64,000 nucleotides of DNA from Glycine soja. Taxonomy: Eukaryota > Streptophyta > Magnoliopsida > Fabales > Fabaceae. A program made the position numbers and the translations under genes. The stretch spans positions 2,056,001 to 2,120,000 of the forward strand of contig NC_041021.1 of the NCBI RefSeq assembly GCF_004193775.1, read 5' to 3'. Below are positions 34,469-47,030 of the stretch, one piece after another (within the stretch, counting starts at the first letter, position 1; each line of letters begins with the position of its first letter). The notes under the pieces are model-generated. The model saw only the letters and a program-made list of their open reading frames with translations. It did not search any database and had not been told where the DNA came from.

Positions 34469-37400
34469 ATGGCTCGATTTTCATTGGATGAGATATCAGA
34501 CACTGGTGCCTTTGTGAGATCTGCTTCAACATTCAGAAATTGGATTTCGAGGGACCCGAATTCGCTGTTTCCACCGGAATCAGGGAGGTATCATCTCTAT
34601 GTATCATATGCTTGTCCTTGGGCTTCCAGGTGCCTTGCTTACTTGAATATCAAAGGACTTGACAAAGCCATCAGTTTCTCGGTTAGTTAGTAGCCTTCAT
34701 GCTGAATATTTTTCAAGTAGAATAGTTGCTTAGTTCATCGCCCAATTTCATATGCCGCGTGTTTAATGAACAGGCTGTCAAACCCATCTTTGAGAGAACT
34801 AGAGAATCAGATGAATATAAGGGATGGATTTTTCCTGAATCGGAAACCGAGGTGCCTGGAGCTGAACCTGATAGGTTCAATGGAGCAAAGACTATTAGGG
34901 AACTTTATGAAATTGCAAGTGAAAACTATGCCGGAAAGTACACTGTTCCGGTATGAAGATACACTGTCTTCTTTCTTGTTTTTTTTTTTTTATTTGCTTT
35001 GCTGGGAAGATGTTTATTGTCAACTGATGACTTTTGATCTGCACAGGTTCTGTGGGATAAGAAACTCAAGACAATTGTTAACAACGAGAGCTCAGAGATA
35101 ATCCGCATGTTTAATACTGAATTCAATAATATTGCAGAAAACCCCACCTTGGACTTGTATCCCACTGATTTAAAAGCCCAAATTGATGATACCAACGAGT
35201 GGATATACGATAGTATAAATAATGGTGTTTATAAATGTGGGTTTGCAAAGAAGCAAGAACCATACAATGAGGTTAGTAGCTATTTTTAACCCTTTCTAGC
35301 AACAGCTGGTACTTAAATGTTACATTTGTTTAAAAACTGCTGTACTCAGATGATTGCAACTGTTTACTTGGCCCTTCCTTTTTCCAGGCTGCAAGACAAT
35401 TGTACGGGGCTTTGGACAAATGTGAGGATATACTAAGCAAGCAACGCTATATATGTGGCAATACACTAACTGAAGCAGACATTCGTTTGTTTGTCACTCT
35501 TATTAGATTTGATGAGGTAAAGTGTATGTGTTTATTATAGGGCATTTACTGTTGACATTTGGGAATATCTTATGTACTTTCTTGTTACTCGTATTATGCA
35601 AACCTTTGTTGGTCAACACAAGAACAAAGACAGAGAAACAAAGTAGAGAAAAGAAATTGAATAATGGAATTATGTTTATTCACTGCAATGATCGCTTTTT
35701 ATAGAGCTGAAACATTTCAGGAAAAAAGAAAATATCTTACTAATTGCAAGGCATGTCCGACAGATTCCTAATAACAAATAAAGTATTTCCTCAAGATATC
35801 TAACAGATTCCTAATATCAACCAATAAAAAAATAAAATATTTCCTAAAGATTTGATCCAACAACCAATTATTCAGCAATCTTTTCGTAGCAACTCTGATG
35901 CATGTTACCAACACTGTTCTTCTTGCCTTAGTAGTAGCAGAAGCCTAACTTGTTTCTTAAGGCTGTAAATTTAGCTTTTGGTAGAAACTTGGTTTAAATA
36001 TATACAGATTTAACTTGTTTTCCTTATTGACAAGTCATGCAATCAGCTAGCTTGTCTTCGAGCAACGACACACCTTTCACCAAATTATGTTTCTGCATAT
36101 AAAAATCCCAACATGATGGAAATGCCCTAGCCTTTTGTGCCATAATTCTGCTTTGCTCACAGTGCTTAGAATGCTCTTTGTTCTTCCTCCATTAGAATTA
36201 GAGCAAAGCTTTTTGCCCTCATTTGCACTTTGAATATATCTCTACCATTTGCATCTTTAATTAAGCACCATTACCATGTTTTCAAATATGACCGTGAAAC
36301 CTTTTTCAATCAACTTTCCAACACTAAGCAGGTTTTGGTCAATGTCAAGCACTTATAAAGCATCAGAAATATATTTCAAACTTGTTAAGATTTCTACAGC
36401 TTGATTTACTTTGACCTTGATTTGAATAAATTCACCATGTCCAATTTTGACTTTGGAAATGATAGTTTTATCAAGCTCTTTAAATAGCTTTGGTCATGTG
36501 GTTTGTGCTGCCACTGTAAATCAGTCATGAATCACTAGAGCTATTACATGCTCTATGCATCCAAAGCTTACCATGCACTCAACATTAGGCCTCAACCAAC
36601 ACTTTCTTTGTGGGTGATTGCTCTTTTTGTAGTATGGACATGATGGATAAATCCAATCCCTATTTTTGTTGTTGTTGTCAGCCTTGTCACTCTTCTTCTC
36701 ATTGTTGTTCTTCCTCCTGAATCTTTTATCTGAGCTTGGAGAGCACCCTCTTTAGATTGTTCTTTTCTCACCATTCTCCTTTTTTCTTGTGCCTTTTTAA
36801 TGCACTTAATAGTTATATTAAGGTAATATTAGACAGATCTTTAGTATTTTCTAAAGAATGGATTGTGGCTTGAAATCTCTCAAGAACAGCAATACGTATT
36901 TTCTTAACCATTTTAGAATCAGAAAATTCAAAGCCATGCAATCTTACTTATTTGCAATGTTGAGAAGTTTATTGGCATACTCTTGAATCTTGATTGTTTG
37001 ACTTATTCATTTTTTGTATCTCAAATCCTGTAACCAGATTCCACACTTCCAGGCTCTTTATCTTTTCTTTTCCTTCACATTCATCCTTGAGGAAGTGCCA
37101 AATTCCCAATGCTGATTTCTAGTGAATTTTCTTGTGAGATAGCAGAAAATAAAGAAGCTTTTGCCTTTGAATTTCTAGCTTTTCTTTCCTTCCAGTTTCT
37201 AATCTGAGCCAATGTTGGATTATCCGGCAAAGGAAGAACATCATAGTTCTCCTCTACAGCTTCCCAGAGATCATTTGCCTCTAGGTATGCCTCTATTATA
37301 GGCTCTGGCTGCCCAAATAGGATAGTTGTCATCATCAAGAACAGGTGGGGCTAGTGCTATGTATGGTGAGTCCTTTTTTTTCAACTCACAGGACCCTTCA

Positions 37401-38686
37401 TAAGAGAGCTTTGATGCCAATTTGTTGGTACAACATGAACTAAACAGAGAAAATAAATAAACTTTGAATCAGAAGAATTATGTTAATTCACTGCATTGCT
37501 CCCTTTTTATAGAGTTGGAACATGTCAGAAAAAAGGGAAATAACTTTCTAATCACAAGTCATATCCAACAGATTTCTAATAACCAATAAAGTATTTCCTA
37601 AGACATCTAACAAATTCCTAATATCAAGCAATAACAAAATATAGTTTTCCCTAAACATTTGGTCCAACATTTGTTCAGCAATCTTTCTGTAGCAACCCTA
37701 CGACACGTTTCCAACAACCATCAAGTCAAAGAAGCATCACATTGAGTAAGAGCCTCCTTTTAGAACTCAATAATAATCAAATCACAGGTAGCCTAAGTTA
37801 GTGAGTACAGAGCTGGAGTCTCCCTTAATTTTAAGACTATCTTTCTTGTAAAAATATGGAGTTTTTCCTGTCAAATTCCATTTCTATCTTAAAATTGAAG
37901 ACTCATTTTTCTATCTTGGAATTTTACGAAGTTGTGCTTCTAAGTTCTAACAAATGATAATCTCTAATATTTTCCATAGTTCAGAATAGTCAGCTTTCCT
38001 TGTTATGTTTTTGGTGTAGTATTTTACTCTTAATGAGACCAATGAAAATAAATTTAAAAAATAAATCATCTCATTCATTGTTTTATATTGGCTATGGCTG
38101 GTGCAAATATGTAAACTTCTCAAATTTCTATTTTATTCTCATTTTAAACTTTAAGATGCCACAATGATAAATCATTACCTTCACTAAGTTTTTCCTTCTC
38201 CTTCTCTTTGCTTTTGTACTCTCTACATTTTGATGGTGTTGGAGGAATATACAAGTATTAGGGCAATTCTCTCATTGCATGATTGGTGGTCTTATTTTTA
38301 ATTTGCCTTCTGACGAGTAATTGCCCTAATACTTGTATATACAATTATAGCATAAATCATTATCTTTAGCTTTCCTATTTTGGGACTCATTTTGCAATAT
38401 ATCCATTTCAATGTTGTGACTGTTGAGTAATTGATCTTTGCTATAATTGTAGGTTTATGCTGTTCACTTCAAGTGCAACAAGAAGCTGCTACGCGAATAC
38501 CCGAATCTTTTCAATTACACGAAAGACATTTTCCAAATTCCTGGCATTAGTAGCACAGTGAACATGGAACATATAAAGTTGCATTACTATGGAAGTCATC
38601 CTTCTATCAATCCATTTGGGATCGTTCCTGTAGGGCCAAATATTGATTATTCTGCTCCTCATGACAGAGAAAGGTTTTCTGCATAG
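34469..38686 (+). CDS. Glutathionyl-hydroquinone reductase (Xi-class GST, ECM4/YqjG family)
   Basis: Exons 34469-34681, 34774-34950, 35047-35271, 35388-35516 and 38453-38686 join into 325 codons, matching the usual family length of about 310-330. The thioredoxin-like domain carries the family active site YACPWASR with the catalytic Cys at about residue 49. It is followed by TVPVLWDKK (cis-Pro region) and [10 protein letters not shown], the GSH-binding Glu-Ser pair. The all-alpha domain contains [22 protein letters not shown]. The C-terminus ends with the conserved [10 protein letters not shown]. These enzymes reduce glutathionyl-hydroquinones to hydroquinones using GSH. Lack of an evident transit peptide suggests a cytosolic form. 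Intron 4 is 2.9 kb and contains a Copia-derived element and a perfect inverted repeat, yet exon junctions are intact. Confidence 0.92.
35607..35913 (-). repeat. LTR (3' LTR in element orientation) of the Copia-type element
   Basis: 307 bp, TG...CA bounded. It aligns with 37423-37716 through shared words such as CTTTTTATAGAG, AAAGTATTTCCT and CCTAATATCAA, with numerous substitutions and small indels. Confidence 0.85.
36080..37338 (-). pseudogene. Copia gag and pre-integrase remnants
   Basis: A minus-strand frame of 85 codons (37338-37081) shows the UBN2-type gag pattern ([35 protein letters not shown]). Further along, in other frames, are a Copia zinc-knuckle remnant (near 36590-36660, [12 protein letters not shown]) and a pre-integrase-like stretch (about 36080-36180). 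Stops and frame changes interrupt all of these. The pol enzymes are absent. Confidence 0.75.
37423..37716 (-). repeat. LTR (5' LTR in element orientation) of the Copia-type element
   Basis: 294 bp partner of the left-hand LTR, TG...CA bounded. It is followed inward (minus strand) by the primer-binding-site-like sequence at about 37407-37421. Confidence 0.85.
38247..38340. repeat. Perfect 22-bp inverted repeat with 50-bp spacer in GST intron 4
   Basis: The left arm, 38247-38268 (starts ATATACAAGTATTAGGGCAA), is the exact reverse complement of the right arm, 38319-38340. A transcript would form a 22-bp stem. It is 112 bp before the last exon's acceptor. It may be a small foldback element or MITE remnant. 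Confidence 0.9.
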
Positions 38687-38957
38687 GTGGTTTATAGCAT
38701 GTTTGTATAATTGTAAGAGATTTATGAGGAATTTTCTGTATCTTCTAAGTGAACTGTTTTGTTGAATAACTGCAGAAACAATAGTGCTTTGTTGAAAAAC
38801 ATATTTTCAAAATAAACTGGCATAGGTGTGTGCTTGTGTCTACTATCTATACTTTTAATGTTGGAATTTTTTTTCTGTGATTTAGCTTCATTGATTCCTT
38901 TGTTAAAACTGGTTGAATTATTTGCAGCTAGACATATCCTACATTACATACAATATA

Positions 38958-39268
38958 CTATTTCCTTTGTTCCTATTTATAAGATCCACATTCCAAATGG
39001 TTGTTTGTTCTTTTTTATAAGACATAATCATAATGTTCCTCGCATAAATTATTTGTAAACTAAAAATATCCTATGTTACAAGAAGAGAGAAAATATATTA
39101 ATAAACCATTAAAAGAGAGAAAGAAATATTAATGATGATGATAGTTTTGAAAAAAGTTATAAATGAATAATTAGGTAAATTTATAATTATTAACTAAATT
39201 AATCACTTTCTTTAATCTTGATAAATTAGGTAATTAAGTCTTATCTATATAGATAAGAAGAGAGGAAG
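38958..39268. mobile_element. Degenerate Stowaway-like MITE, about 311 bp
   Basis: The left end CTATTTCCTTTGTTCCTATT resembles the Stowaway consensus. The right end AGATAAGAAGAGAGGAAG is its imperfect inverted partner. TA dinucleotides flank both ends (38956-38957 and 39269-39270). The interior is A/T-rich with no coding sequence. It is more decayed than the copy at 14391. Confidence 0.6.
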
Positions 39269-39734
39269 TATATTGTTTTAAATGGATAAGAAAGATCACA
39301 TACATTTGGTGTTGGGCTTTGAGATCAACCAGTTAGCATGTTGGATCTCGTGTAGCCCCTGATTGTTAGGGTCTAATAGAAAATGATAAAAGTGAAAGGA
39401 AGTACAGAAACGGGGAAAGTTATGAAAACTTTTAGGAGATTCATATGAAAATTTATATTATCAAATTAAATGTTTTATTATTATTATTGAGAATGCTTCT
39501 TTTTTATCATTATTAATAGCAGTCATACGAGATATTATTATATATGTGCGATAAAATTATACAATTTTTTGTACAAATAATAGGGAGATAGCAATAGAAG
39601 AGAAGAGAAAATTGAGAAATGAGATGGTTGATATAGTGGAAAGAGATATAGAGAAAAGATGTTATTATATAGTCATGTTATAAAATTTTACGATTTAAAC
39701 AAGAGAAAAATTTAAATATTAGGACAGTCTTCTC

Positions 39735-40105
39735 ATTGTCATGATTGTTATTGTTATTGTCATGAGCATCGTTGCAGTCATCATCATAATTATCATCACG
39801 GTCATCATCATCATCAATAGTTACCATCATCGTCATCGCTATCATCATCATCATCATCATCAATTGCAACCATCACCGTCGTCAAACATCATTACCTCTA
39901 TTATCATGATCTTTATCGTCGTCAATGTCATCATCATGACTATTATCGCAATCACCATCATGATTGTCGTTGTTGTCACTCTTATTGTGATCAACTGACA
40001 CTACTTATGTTGTCATGATCATCATCACCGTCATTGTTACCATAGGTGGTGATGACAATGACAACAATGATCATGACAACAATGACAATGATAATTGATG
40101 GTGAT
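39735..40105. repeat. ATC/GAT-rich imperfect microsatellite array with a palindromic end
   Basis: About 370 bases dominated by CAT/ATC units, switching to GAT/GACAA units near 40045. The switch makes an inverted repeat: TGTTGTCATGATCA (40008-40021) pairs with TGATCATGACAACA (40068-40081). Long open frames on both strands here encode runs of Ile/Val or Asp/Met and are artefacts of the repeat. Confidence 0.8.
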
Positions 40106-41335
40106 ATGTTAATAATAATTGAGATATTTTATTATTTGATTTGTTTGATGAATTTTTTTGAGATTTAATGGTTATATTATATTTTAATTTAAATATTTAA
40201 TCTCAATCGATCATAATTTATTGATGTTATTACTTGTTTTTATGTTTTCAGGTAAAAATTCTCATAGAAGTCGTATTATATATATGAGTAATTTAATGAA
40301 CGGTAATTTAAAAACTACATAAAATGATTAGATTCGGCTTTAGACGCAAGTGACTAGGCCTCTGTCTAGATTAACTGCACTTTCTTGGAGTCACAGGAAA
40401 ATTAGCAACGTGTGTGCATTATTATTTTAAAATTTGGTACTGTATTAAAAATATTTTTACAAAAATATACTGAGTTTTAAAAAAATTATATTTTAGATTT
40501 CTAAATAACCTTCAACTAAAAATTTAAGATAAAAAATGATACTTGACTAAAAAATAACTTAATTTAATTATATAGATTTAATAGTTGATTTTATATCATA
40601 AAAAATATGTTTAAATACTTTTTTCTAAAAAAATGTATTTTTATCATTATTAAAAGGCCCTCCAAATATCCTTGAGAAGGTCATTGAAGATTGCAAAGTT
40701 TATGGTGCCAATGTACGAACTAATCAAAGTTCAGATTGATAAATATTTTTTCTCTAATTTCCTTTTAATTTATTATCAATTATCAATAGATAAAAGGGGA
40801 TGGGGGCAAGCAAGGAATGTGGCCTACGAAAATAAAAACAAATTCTGCTTTTCTATTCTCACCAAACACTGCAATATATCTGAAAAGAATAATGATTTAC
40901 AAATAAATACCCCACCATTTTAATTACTCATTTAACATTTCTTATTTTTCTTTATCTCTTTCTTTTTATCACATAATAAATTATATCATATTTATATTTT
41001 TCTCTTTTCTTCTCTTTTTTTTTTAATTTTAAATAATATAAAAAAAGTTATAAAAAAAATTATACACAATCATTCAATTACAACTCATCATATATAATAA
41101 ATATAATAAATTTTAAAATAATTATCTTAAAATAATTCAAATCATAATTTATAATTAAATAATATAAAATTATTTTATACATATAGACATTAAACTCATA
41201 ATAATATAACACTCATATAACATTTTTCTAATGAGAAAAGGAAAGGATTGGGTAGTAGCATTGCATTGCCCTTTCGATAGTTGGACGAGAGTGCGCTGAC
41301 CATATTAACTTGCGTCTGCGTAAGAGACTTAATTT

Positions 41336-41353
41336 GTGGTGGGCCCCACCTAC
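41336..41353. promoter_or_regulatory. TCP-site-like GGGCCC motif
   Basis: GTGGTGGGCCCCACCTAC contains a near-palindromic GTGGGCCCCAC, the type of site bound by TCP factors. It lies in a locally G/C-richer patch (41270-41370) inside A/T-rich DNA. No gene could be tied to it, so any role is speculative. Confidence 0.25.
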
Positions 41354-44300
41354 ATGGGGTACCCCTTCTCCAATTATTGCTTTCTTGAAGTTTTTCTTTC
41401 AGCAAGAAGTAGTTGGAGGGAAGAAAATTACATTTATTAGTTTTTCTTCTTTTTCATTGACAAAATCTGTTTTAAATAATATCGAGGTTGATAAAGACAA
41501 GTGCATAAACATGTAGAAGCCTTGAAATATACATGGCAAATGCTAAAAATTAAAGGCATATCCTAGAATATCTTATTTTGCTGGCACAAGGGTTTTATTC
41601 CATCTTTGTCTTGGTCCCCTAGCTGAAGATCAGTGTCTTTTATTATATTAATTAGACTCTCTTCTTTGTCCAAATGCCTCCCTCACACTCTCTAGACACA
41701 TCTTCTATGTGTTATTTGGCCTTGGTTTCTTGAAAAAATGATAATGCAAACGCACCAATATAGTAGAGTGTAGAGGTGATTATATTGGTGTGTGGATAAA
41801 TATAATAAGATCCTTTTTAGTCTTTGTGTTAATAATTTTAATATGAGTTGAAAGATATCATGATTTGATGATTGAAAATTGAAAACCATGATGTGACTAA
41901 TAATAGTGAAGATAATGTAGGATAATGGGTGATTGGACGGGGAGAAAGAGGAAGCAAGATAGAGACAAATGGTTGTTGTTTGTTTTCTGGAAAAAAAATT
42001 CTTGCAAGATCTCAAGCTTGTACTATTGCGTAAGCTTTATTTTGTGACCGTGTGTTATCGTTTATTTTCAATTTTATAATGTTTGTAGGATTTTGCTTCA
42101 TTTCTTAAAACTAAATTAAATGACATTGAGGCTTGAGCACGAATATTAGAGATTTGTGGTTGTTCCTCAACCCTCATATACAGGTTCCTTGATTGGCTAA
42201 TATAATCGAAACAAGTATTTCTGCCTCATGTTTCTTTCTGTACAGTTAAATTTCTTTTGGATGCTTAGAAATATTTCATAAAATTTAACTAAATTATTTA
42301 ACTTGTAAGAGGATTTGTGGTTCGGATTAGACAAGCATATAAGTACAATCCTTTAAAGTCATTTCACCCTAGTAAATAATATATGAATTAATATTTTATA
42401 CATTAATAATTAATAATGTAAAATAATTTTATATATAACTATCATTTATTATAACATCATTTTTTTTTGTTAAGAGTGTATAACTATTCAGCTTATAATA
42501 TATAGATACCGTTTTAAAGGTCTCTCAGAGTAAATGGATCAAAGTCCATAACAAGATTCAATTACAAAATGAATTCAATACATTTTTTTTATAAAAAAAA
42601 GCAAATTCAATACAATTTAGAATATGGAAGCACATATTAACTAGGAGCAGATTGAAAAGTATATTTTCCTTTGTACTGGTAAAACCTTTCTAGAAGGGAT
42701 TTTGAGTCCTACATTATTCATCTCAATCCATTTCAAAATATTCTTATAAATAGACCATTATCAGAATGTGAAGTATACATTTGTTACATTTATTAAAAAA
42801 TCTTATTGAATTAAGCATTAAACTATTGAAGTGTTTTTATATGTACCGTACCCAACCTTCACCATCAATCTACAGGAAAGAAAGACCACTACAACAATAC
42901 GTCAAAACTCTATCAAAGTTTTAAACATCTCGTATCAATTCAATTAGGGTCACACCCATTAGATAAAGTCATGTGTTTTTGTGTTTATTTTGTTATATAG
43001 AACATGTTCATTTTTTATATCAAATAAAAATATTTTTTAAAATAATTACTCTTTTAAATTATTTAAAAATAATAATCATTTTCAAATCTTTTTAATTGAT
43101 ATTAAATAATGAGATATTCATAATTGAGATGATTTTTATTAATTAAATTAAAATTTGTAATTTCTGAAACTAGAAAGTTTCAAATAATTTTTTTGTAAGT
43201 TGTTTATACCCGCAAAACAATTTTTAATACTTAATTAAAATTTCAAGCATGTTTTTTTTAATTTATAATTTTATATAGTATCTAAATTTAATAAACCATA
43301 ATTACAAATTGTTATAATTGTTGATTTTAGCTGGGAGTGTTCATAGGGACGAGTAGGCCGCAAATTCAAGTCGATGCAAACTAATTCAATTAGTCTTATT
43401 TAGATTTTTTAAAAGTTCTAAGTTAAATTCGATCCAATCCAAATTAATTCAATTAGTACGGACAATGGATTTTGTATTTTAAACCGTGACCCAACAGGTG
43501 CCATGTAATTATTATTTTTTAATTATATATAAATTATTGAATATAGAATACCACAATTTTTTGCTAATTTTTAACCAGGATTTTATTTTATTTTATTTTA
43601 TTTTTGTCTTGTTTTGTTTATGCTTTTCTTATGCTAATATAATAATTTATTTCTATCTAAAATAAAATATTATATTCACATTAAAATCATTCATTTTATT
43701 ACTAAAATATTATCATCACAATCTGATCTCTAAGTATTTTATTATTATATATTTGCGAAGCTCTAAGCAAAAAAAAAAAAATATTATTCTAAAAATTTCT
43801 AATTTTACAAAATAAAAATATTTTTTAAATTTTCATATTATATTGACTTAATTCTTATAAGAATGGATTCATTTGAACTGAGTTTGACAATAAAATTATA
43901 CAAATTCAACTAGTAAATTTTTTATCAGATTAAGTTATGTGTTTAATCACACCCGACTCATCCTAAAATTATACAAATCAAGCTATTTACTTGAACAACT
44001 AAATATCATTTTTTCCAAGTTGGGCGTAATTTCCCAAAACATCCAAGCAATTGTAGCATCAACTGGCAAGTAATTTTACTTTGCATGTCTCAATCAAATT
44101 CTATTTCTGTGTCCCAAAAGGTTTTCTACTAATAACAGTTGTTCCGGCAGGACCTGCTATTTCATCTTTTAATTTCTTCCCTGTTACCATTTCAAAAATC
44201 ATACTTGAAACAAATGTTTTTATACTTTAAAGTCCACCAAAATAATTTCCAGTAATTCATATTTATTTACTAGTTTGTCCTTTTTGGAAGTTCCATGACA

Positions 44301-44786
44301 TGCTTGTATTGTTCATTTATAGAGATATTAATAGTGTATGTTTGGTTCTACATTGAACGATGAAATAGAAGTTATAAAGCGTATTTTTATAATATTTGTT
44401 TCATCTTTAGTGATTTTGCATACATTGTAGGCATGAGTTCAAACACACACTCTACATTTTTTTGCTTGTCTAGTAGAACAAAACCTACCTATGAAGATCG
44501 AATTTCACTCCAAAAGTAAGTACAATGGATGAAAATTGTTATGTTTAGGCTGATAAGATTGACTTTAATCGAATTCTAACTTGACTTTAACTTATGTTAC
44601 TTCTTCCTTTATTATTGTTTAAAAGTTATAGAAAGGATGAAGTATCTACAAAAGTCATTCCAATACTTAAGTTAACAATACTTTTAGTAGAGTGACAATG
44701 TGTAATAAATGCATACTTGACACTATTATTGATGTTGGTTGTATTTATTGGGGTCTAAGATGGGCTGGATTTCTTGGTATGAGATA

Positions 44787-44990
44787 AGGCCTTCAAGAAG
44801 CAATGTTAGTCTATTTTTGGAGTAGAACATTATAACTTTACTTTAGGTCGAGATACACTTTCATGTGCCTAAATGTATTTTAGCATTCATGTTAATGGGT
44901 TGTGGCATTCACTTTGGTCAATATTTGATGAATTGGACTAGTTCTCTCTTTAGGTCAAGGTTCCTTGTTGGGCTAATTGAGCATTGAGCT
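44787..44990. repeat. Dispersed repeat, copy A
   Basis: Aligns with copy B (46632-47030). Shared words include GCAATGTTAGT, TAGCATTCAT, TTGTGGC, and TGAATT followed by ACTAGTTCTC. No ORF or terminal repeat could be fixed. It may be part of a decayed larger transposon that has left two copies about 1.8 kb apart. Confidence 0.65.
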
Positions 44991-45657
44991 TGGTTTATAA
45001 CTGTTTCCCAAGGTTTGACGTGCTAGGTACTTATGTGAGAATGTCAAGTGTTTGCATAGATTTTGTGGTTTTTGCTTATTCGAAGGTGAAGTCTTAGACA
45101 TATCAATTCATCTTTGTTTGGGTTGTAATATACCATTTAATGGGACATATGACGTTTTTTGATAGGATGCCAATTTTTTAGCCTCACAATAACTATGACA
45201 AATGTCACAAGGTTTCATGTAGTTATCATGAAAAATTAGAGTTTTGGTTAAAATGTTATATTTTTTTTTTTACCCTTAGTTTTGAAGTGGAAGAGTAATT
45301 TTTACCACTATAAAAAATGCTTATAAATAAAACCGTTTCACCTGTTTTTTTTTTCCTTTTTCAAACTTTTGATTTCCTTCAATTCCTTTACAATTTTTAA
45401 CGGTCATCTCCATCATCGTTCTCTTATTTTTTGGTGTTTTGTTTCACTTTTTTTAATCCTCCATTCCATTTATCTTTATCCATTTTTTATTTTATTTTTT
45501 TGCCATGGTTGTGTAGAAAAAGGTGGAGGAAGGCAATAAAAAAAGATATGTATGTGTAGCAAAATATTTGTGAAGGTCTTCTTAGTGCCTCTGTCGCTGT
45601 AGGCCAAAGTTTAATCACAACAGTCCTGTTCTAGTGAGAAAGTTCAAGGTCCAAGTT

Positions 45658-45708
45658 CTATTATAACATTTTCTGCAACTTGATTATAACATTTTCTGCA
45701 ACTTGATA
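45658..45708. repeat. Short tandem duplication, 2 x about 24 bp
   Basis: TTATAACATTTTCTGCAACT followed by TGA occurs twice in a row. A simple local duplication in intergenic DNA. Confidence 0.85.
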
Positions 45709-46631
45709 ATTTTTTGTCTAACATGGAGTTATTGCAACCAACCAAATCAAAATGGTTGTAATAATTGAGAGCTAATGGAAAGTTCATTTCATTTTTTTTT
45801 CTTTTTTTTTTTCTAGAAGTGCTTTTAGAAAAGTTTACCCAAACAAGCACTAGATGATGGGGGATTAGTTTGACATTGTTGTTGAGTCCTTCAACAATGT
45901 TGTTGCCCAACTACGATTATAAGCTTTTATTTCGATGTTAGCATTGCTTCAAATACTTTTTTGTGTGTCAGATGGTAGAGTTGAAAGGATCAACTCAAAC
46001 AACTCATTCTCTACACCAAATTTTTGTTTAACGCCTTTTTCTTCTTACCTTTTCTTCCTAATGTATTAAACTTTCTTTGTGATATATTTTGCCTTTTCCA
46101 TGCAATTTTGTAGTTTGAATGAAATGGTGAGTTACTTTCTTGGACTGGACTTATGAATTAACTAGGTTGCCAACACTATGTTATTTTGATAAATCAATGC
46201 TAAGTTAACTTGTAACTCTAAATCAACCTTGAACAAATGAATAGTCAAAATCAAATTCACTTTTTGCTGTGGTCTTTCACCATAACATAGCATAATCTTC
46301 ACTCATAGAAGGTTAAAGAATAATGAATTCGAACCATACAAAGCTGACCTATCAAGAATGAGATGATTTCAAATATAGATGACTATTGCATACACTAATT
46401 TAATATTTTTTCACTGATGTTTATCACTTAAGACCTTAATAAATGATTTAGGACCATAATATCATCATGTAAGATCAAATTAATAACTTATTAGATGCAT
46501 TTGTCACTAGGGCTTTAATAAAATGAATTTGACCGAATGTTTGCCATGTAAGGTTGATTTAGTAACTTAGCACATACATTCATATTATGTAAGGCTTTAC
46601 TAGAATGAATTTAGTGCCTTAAATTGTCACT

Positions 46632-47030
46632 AAGGCCTCTAAGGAGCAATGTTAGTATATTTTGGAGCAGAACACTGTGACTTTATTCAAGGTCAAGGTA
46701 CGTTCCTTATGCCTAAAATGCATTGTAGCATTCATAATTATGGATTGTGGCCAATGACGGATCCAAGACCCTAAGTCAGTGGGTGTAAATTATAAAAAAT
46801 AAAATTAGTGAGTTCAATTATATAAATATAGATGACATAAAATATAAAAATATAAGATTTTATTTATAAATTTGATGAATTTTTAAAAATGAGAGGATGC
46901 AAGTGCACACCCTCACATGGCTGTAGGTCCGCCACTTATTATGGCGTATTTCAATCAATACTTAATGAATTAAACTAGTTCTCCATTTGAGTCGAGATGT
47001 CTTGTTAGGTAGATTGAACCTCGAGTCCAG
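46632..47030. repeat. Dispersed repeat, copy B, interrupted by a MITE
   Basis: The left part (46632-46751) and right part (46946-47030) match copy A at 44787-44990. They are separated by the hAT-type MITE at 46752-46937 and its target repeat. Copy A is continuous at the matching point and so shows the pre-insertion state. Confidence 0.65.
46752..46937. mobile_element. hAT-type MITE, 186 bp, nested in a dispersed repeat
   Basis: The ends are imperfect inverted repeats (AATGACGGATCCA at the left, with AAGTGGCGGACCTA as the complement of the right end). An 8-bp target duplication with one mismatch flanks it: ATTGTGGC (46744-46751) and ATTATGGC (46938-46945). The 8-bp scar and GGATCC/GGTCC subterminal text fit the hAT superfamily. 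No coding capacity. Confidence 0.75.

Larger units (their letters stand above)
35607..37716 (-). mobile_element. Decayed, internally deleted Copia-type LTR retrotransposon in GST intron 4
   Basis: Two diverged LTRs (35607-35913 and 37423-37716) begin TGTTGGT and end CCAACA. Likely target repeats are ACCTT and ACCAT. On the minus strand, the sequence just inside the right-hand LTR reads TTGGCATCAAAGCTC, close to the tRNA-iMet primer site (TGGTATCAGAGC). The inside encodes only broken gag pieces and a scrap of the pre-integrase region. Reverse transcriptase and RNase H are missing. The element is antisense to the host gene. Many differences between the LTRs show it is old. Confidence 0.85.

Noticed and set aside
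39678..39998. Open frames on both strands made of Ile/Val or Asp/Met/Asn
   Set aside because: Pure products of the ATC microsatellite; no start context or similarity.
41692..42015. 107-codon minus-strand frame
   Set aside because: Low-complexity, A/T-driven composition with no recognisable motif or gene structure around it.
43320..43990. Possible MITE bounded by GTTCATAGGGACGAGTAGG-like and ACACCCGACTCATCC-like text
   Set aside because: The phrase style is familiar from plant repeats, but I could not define inverted ends or a target duplication.
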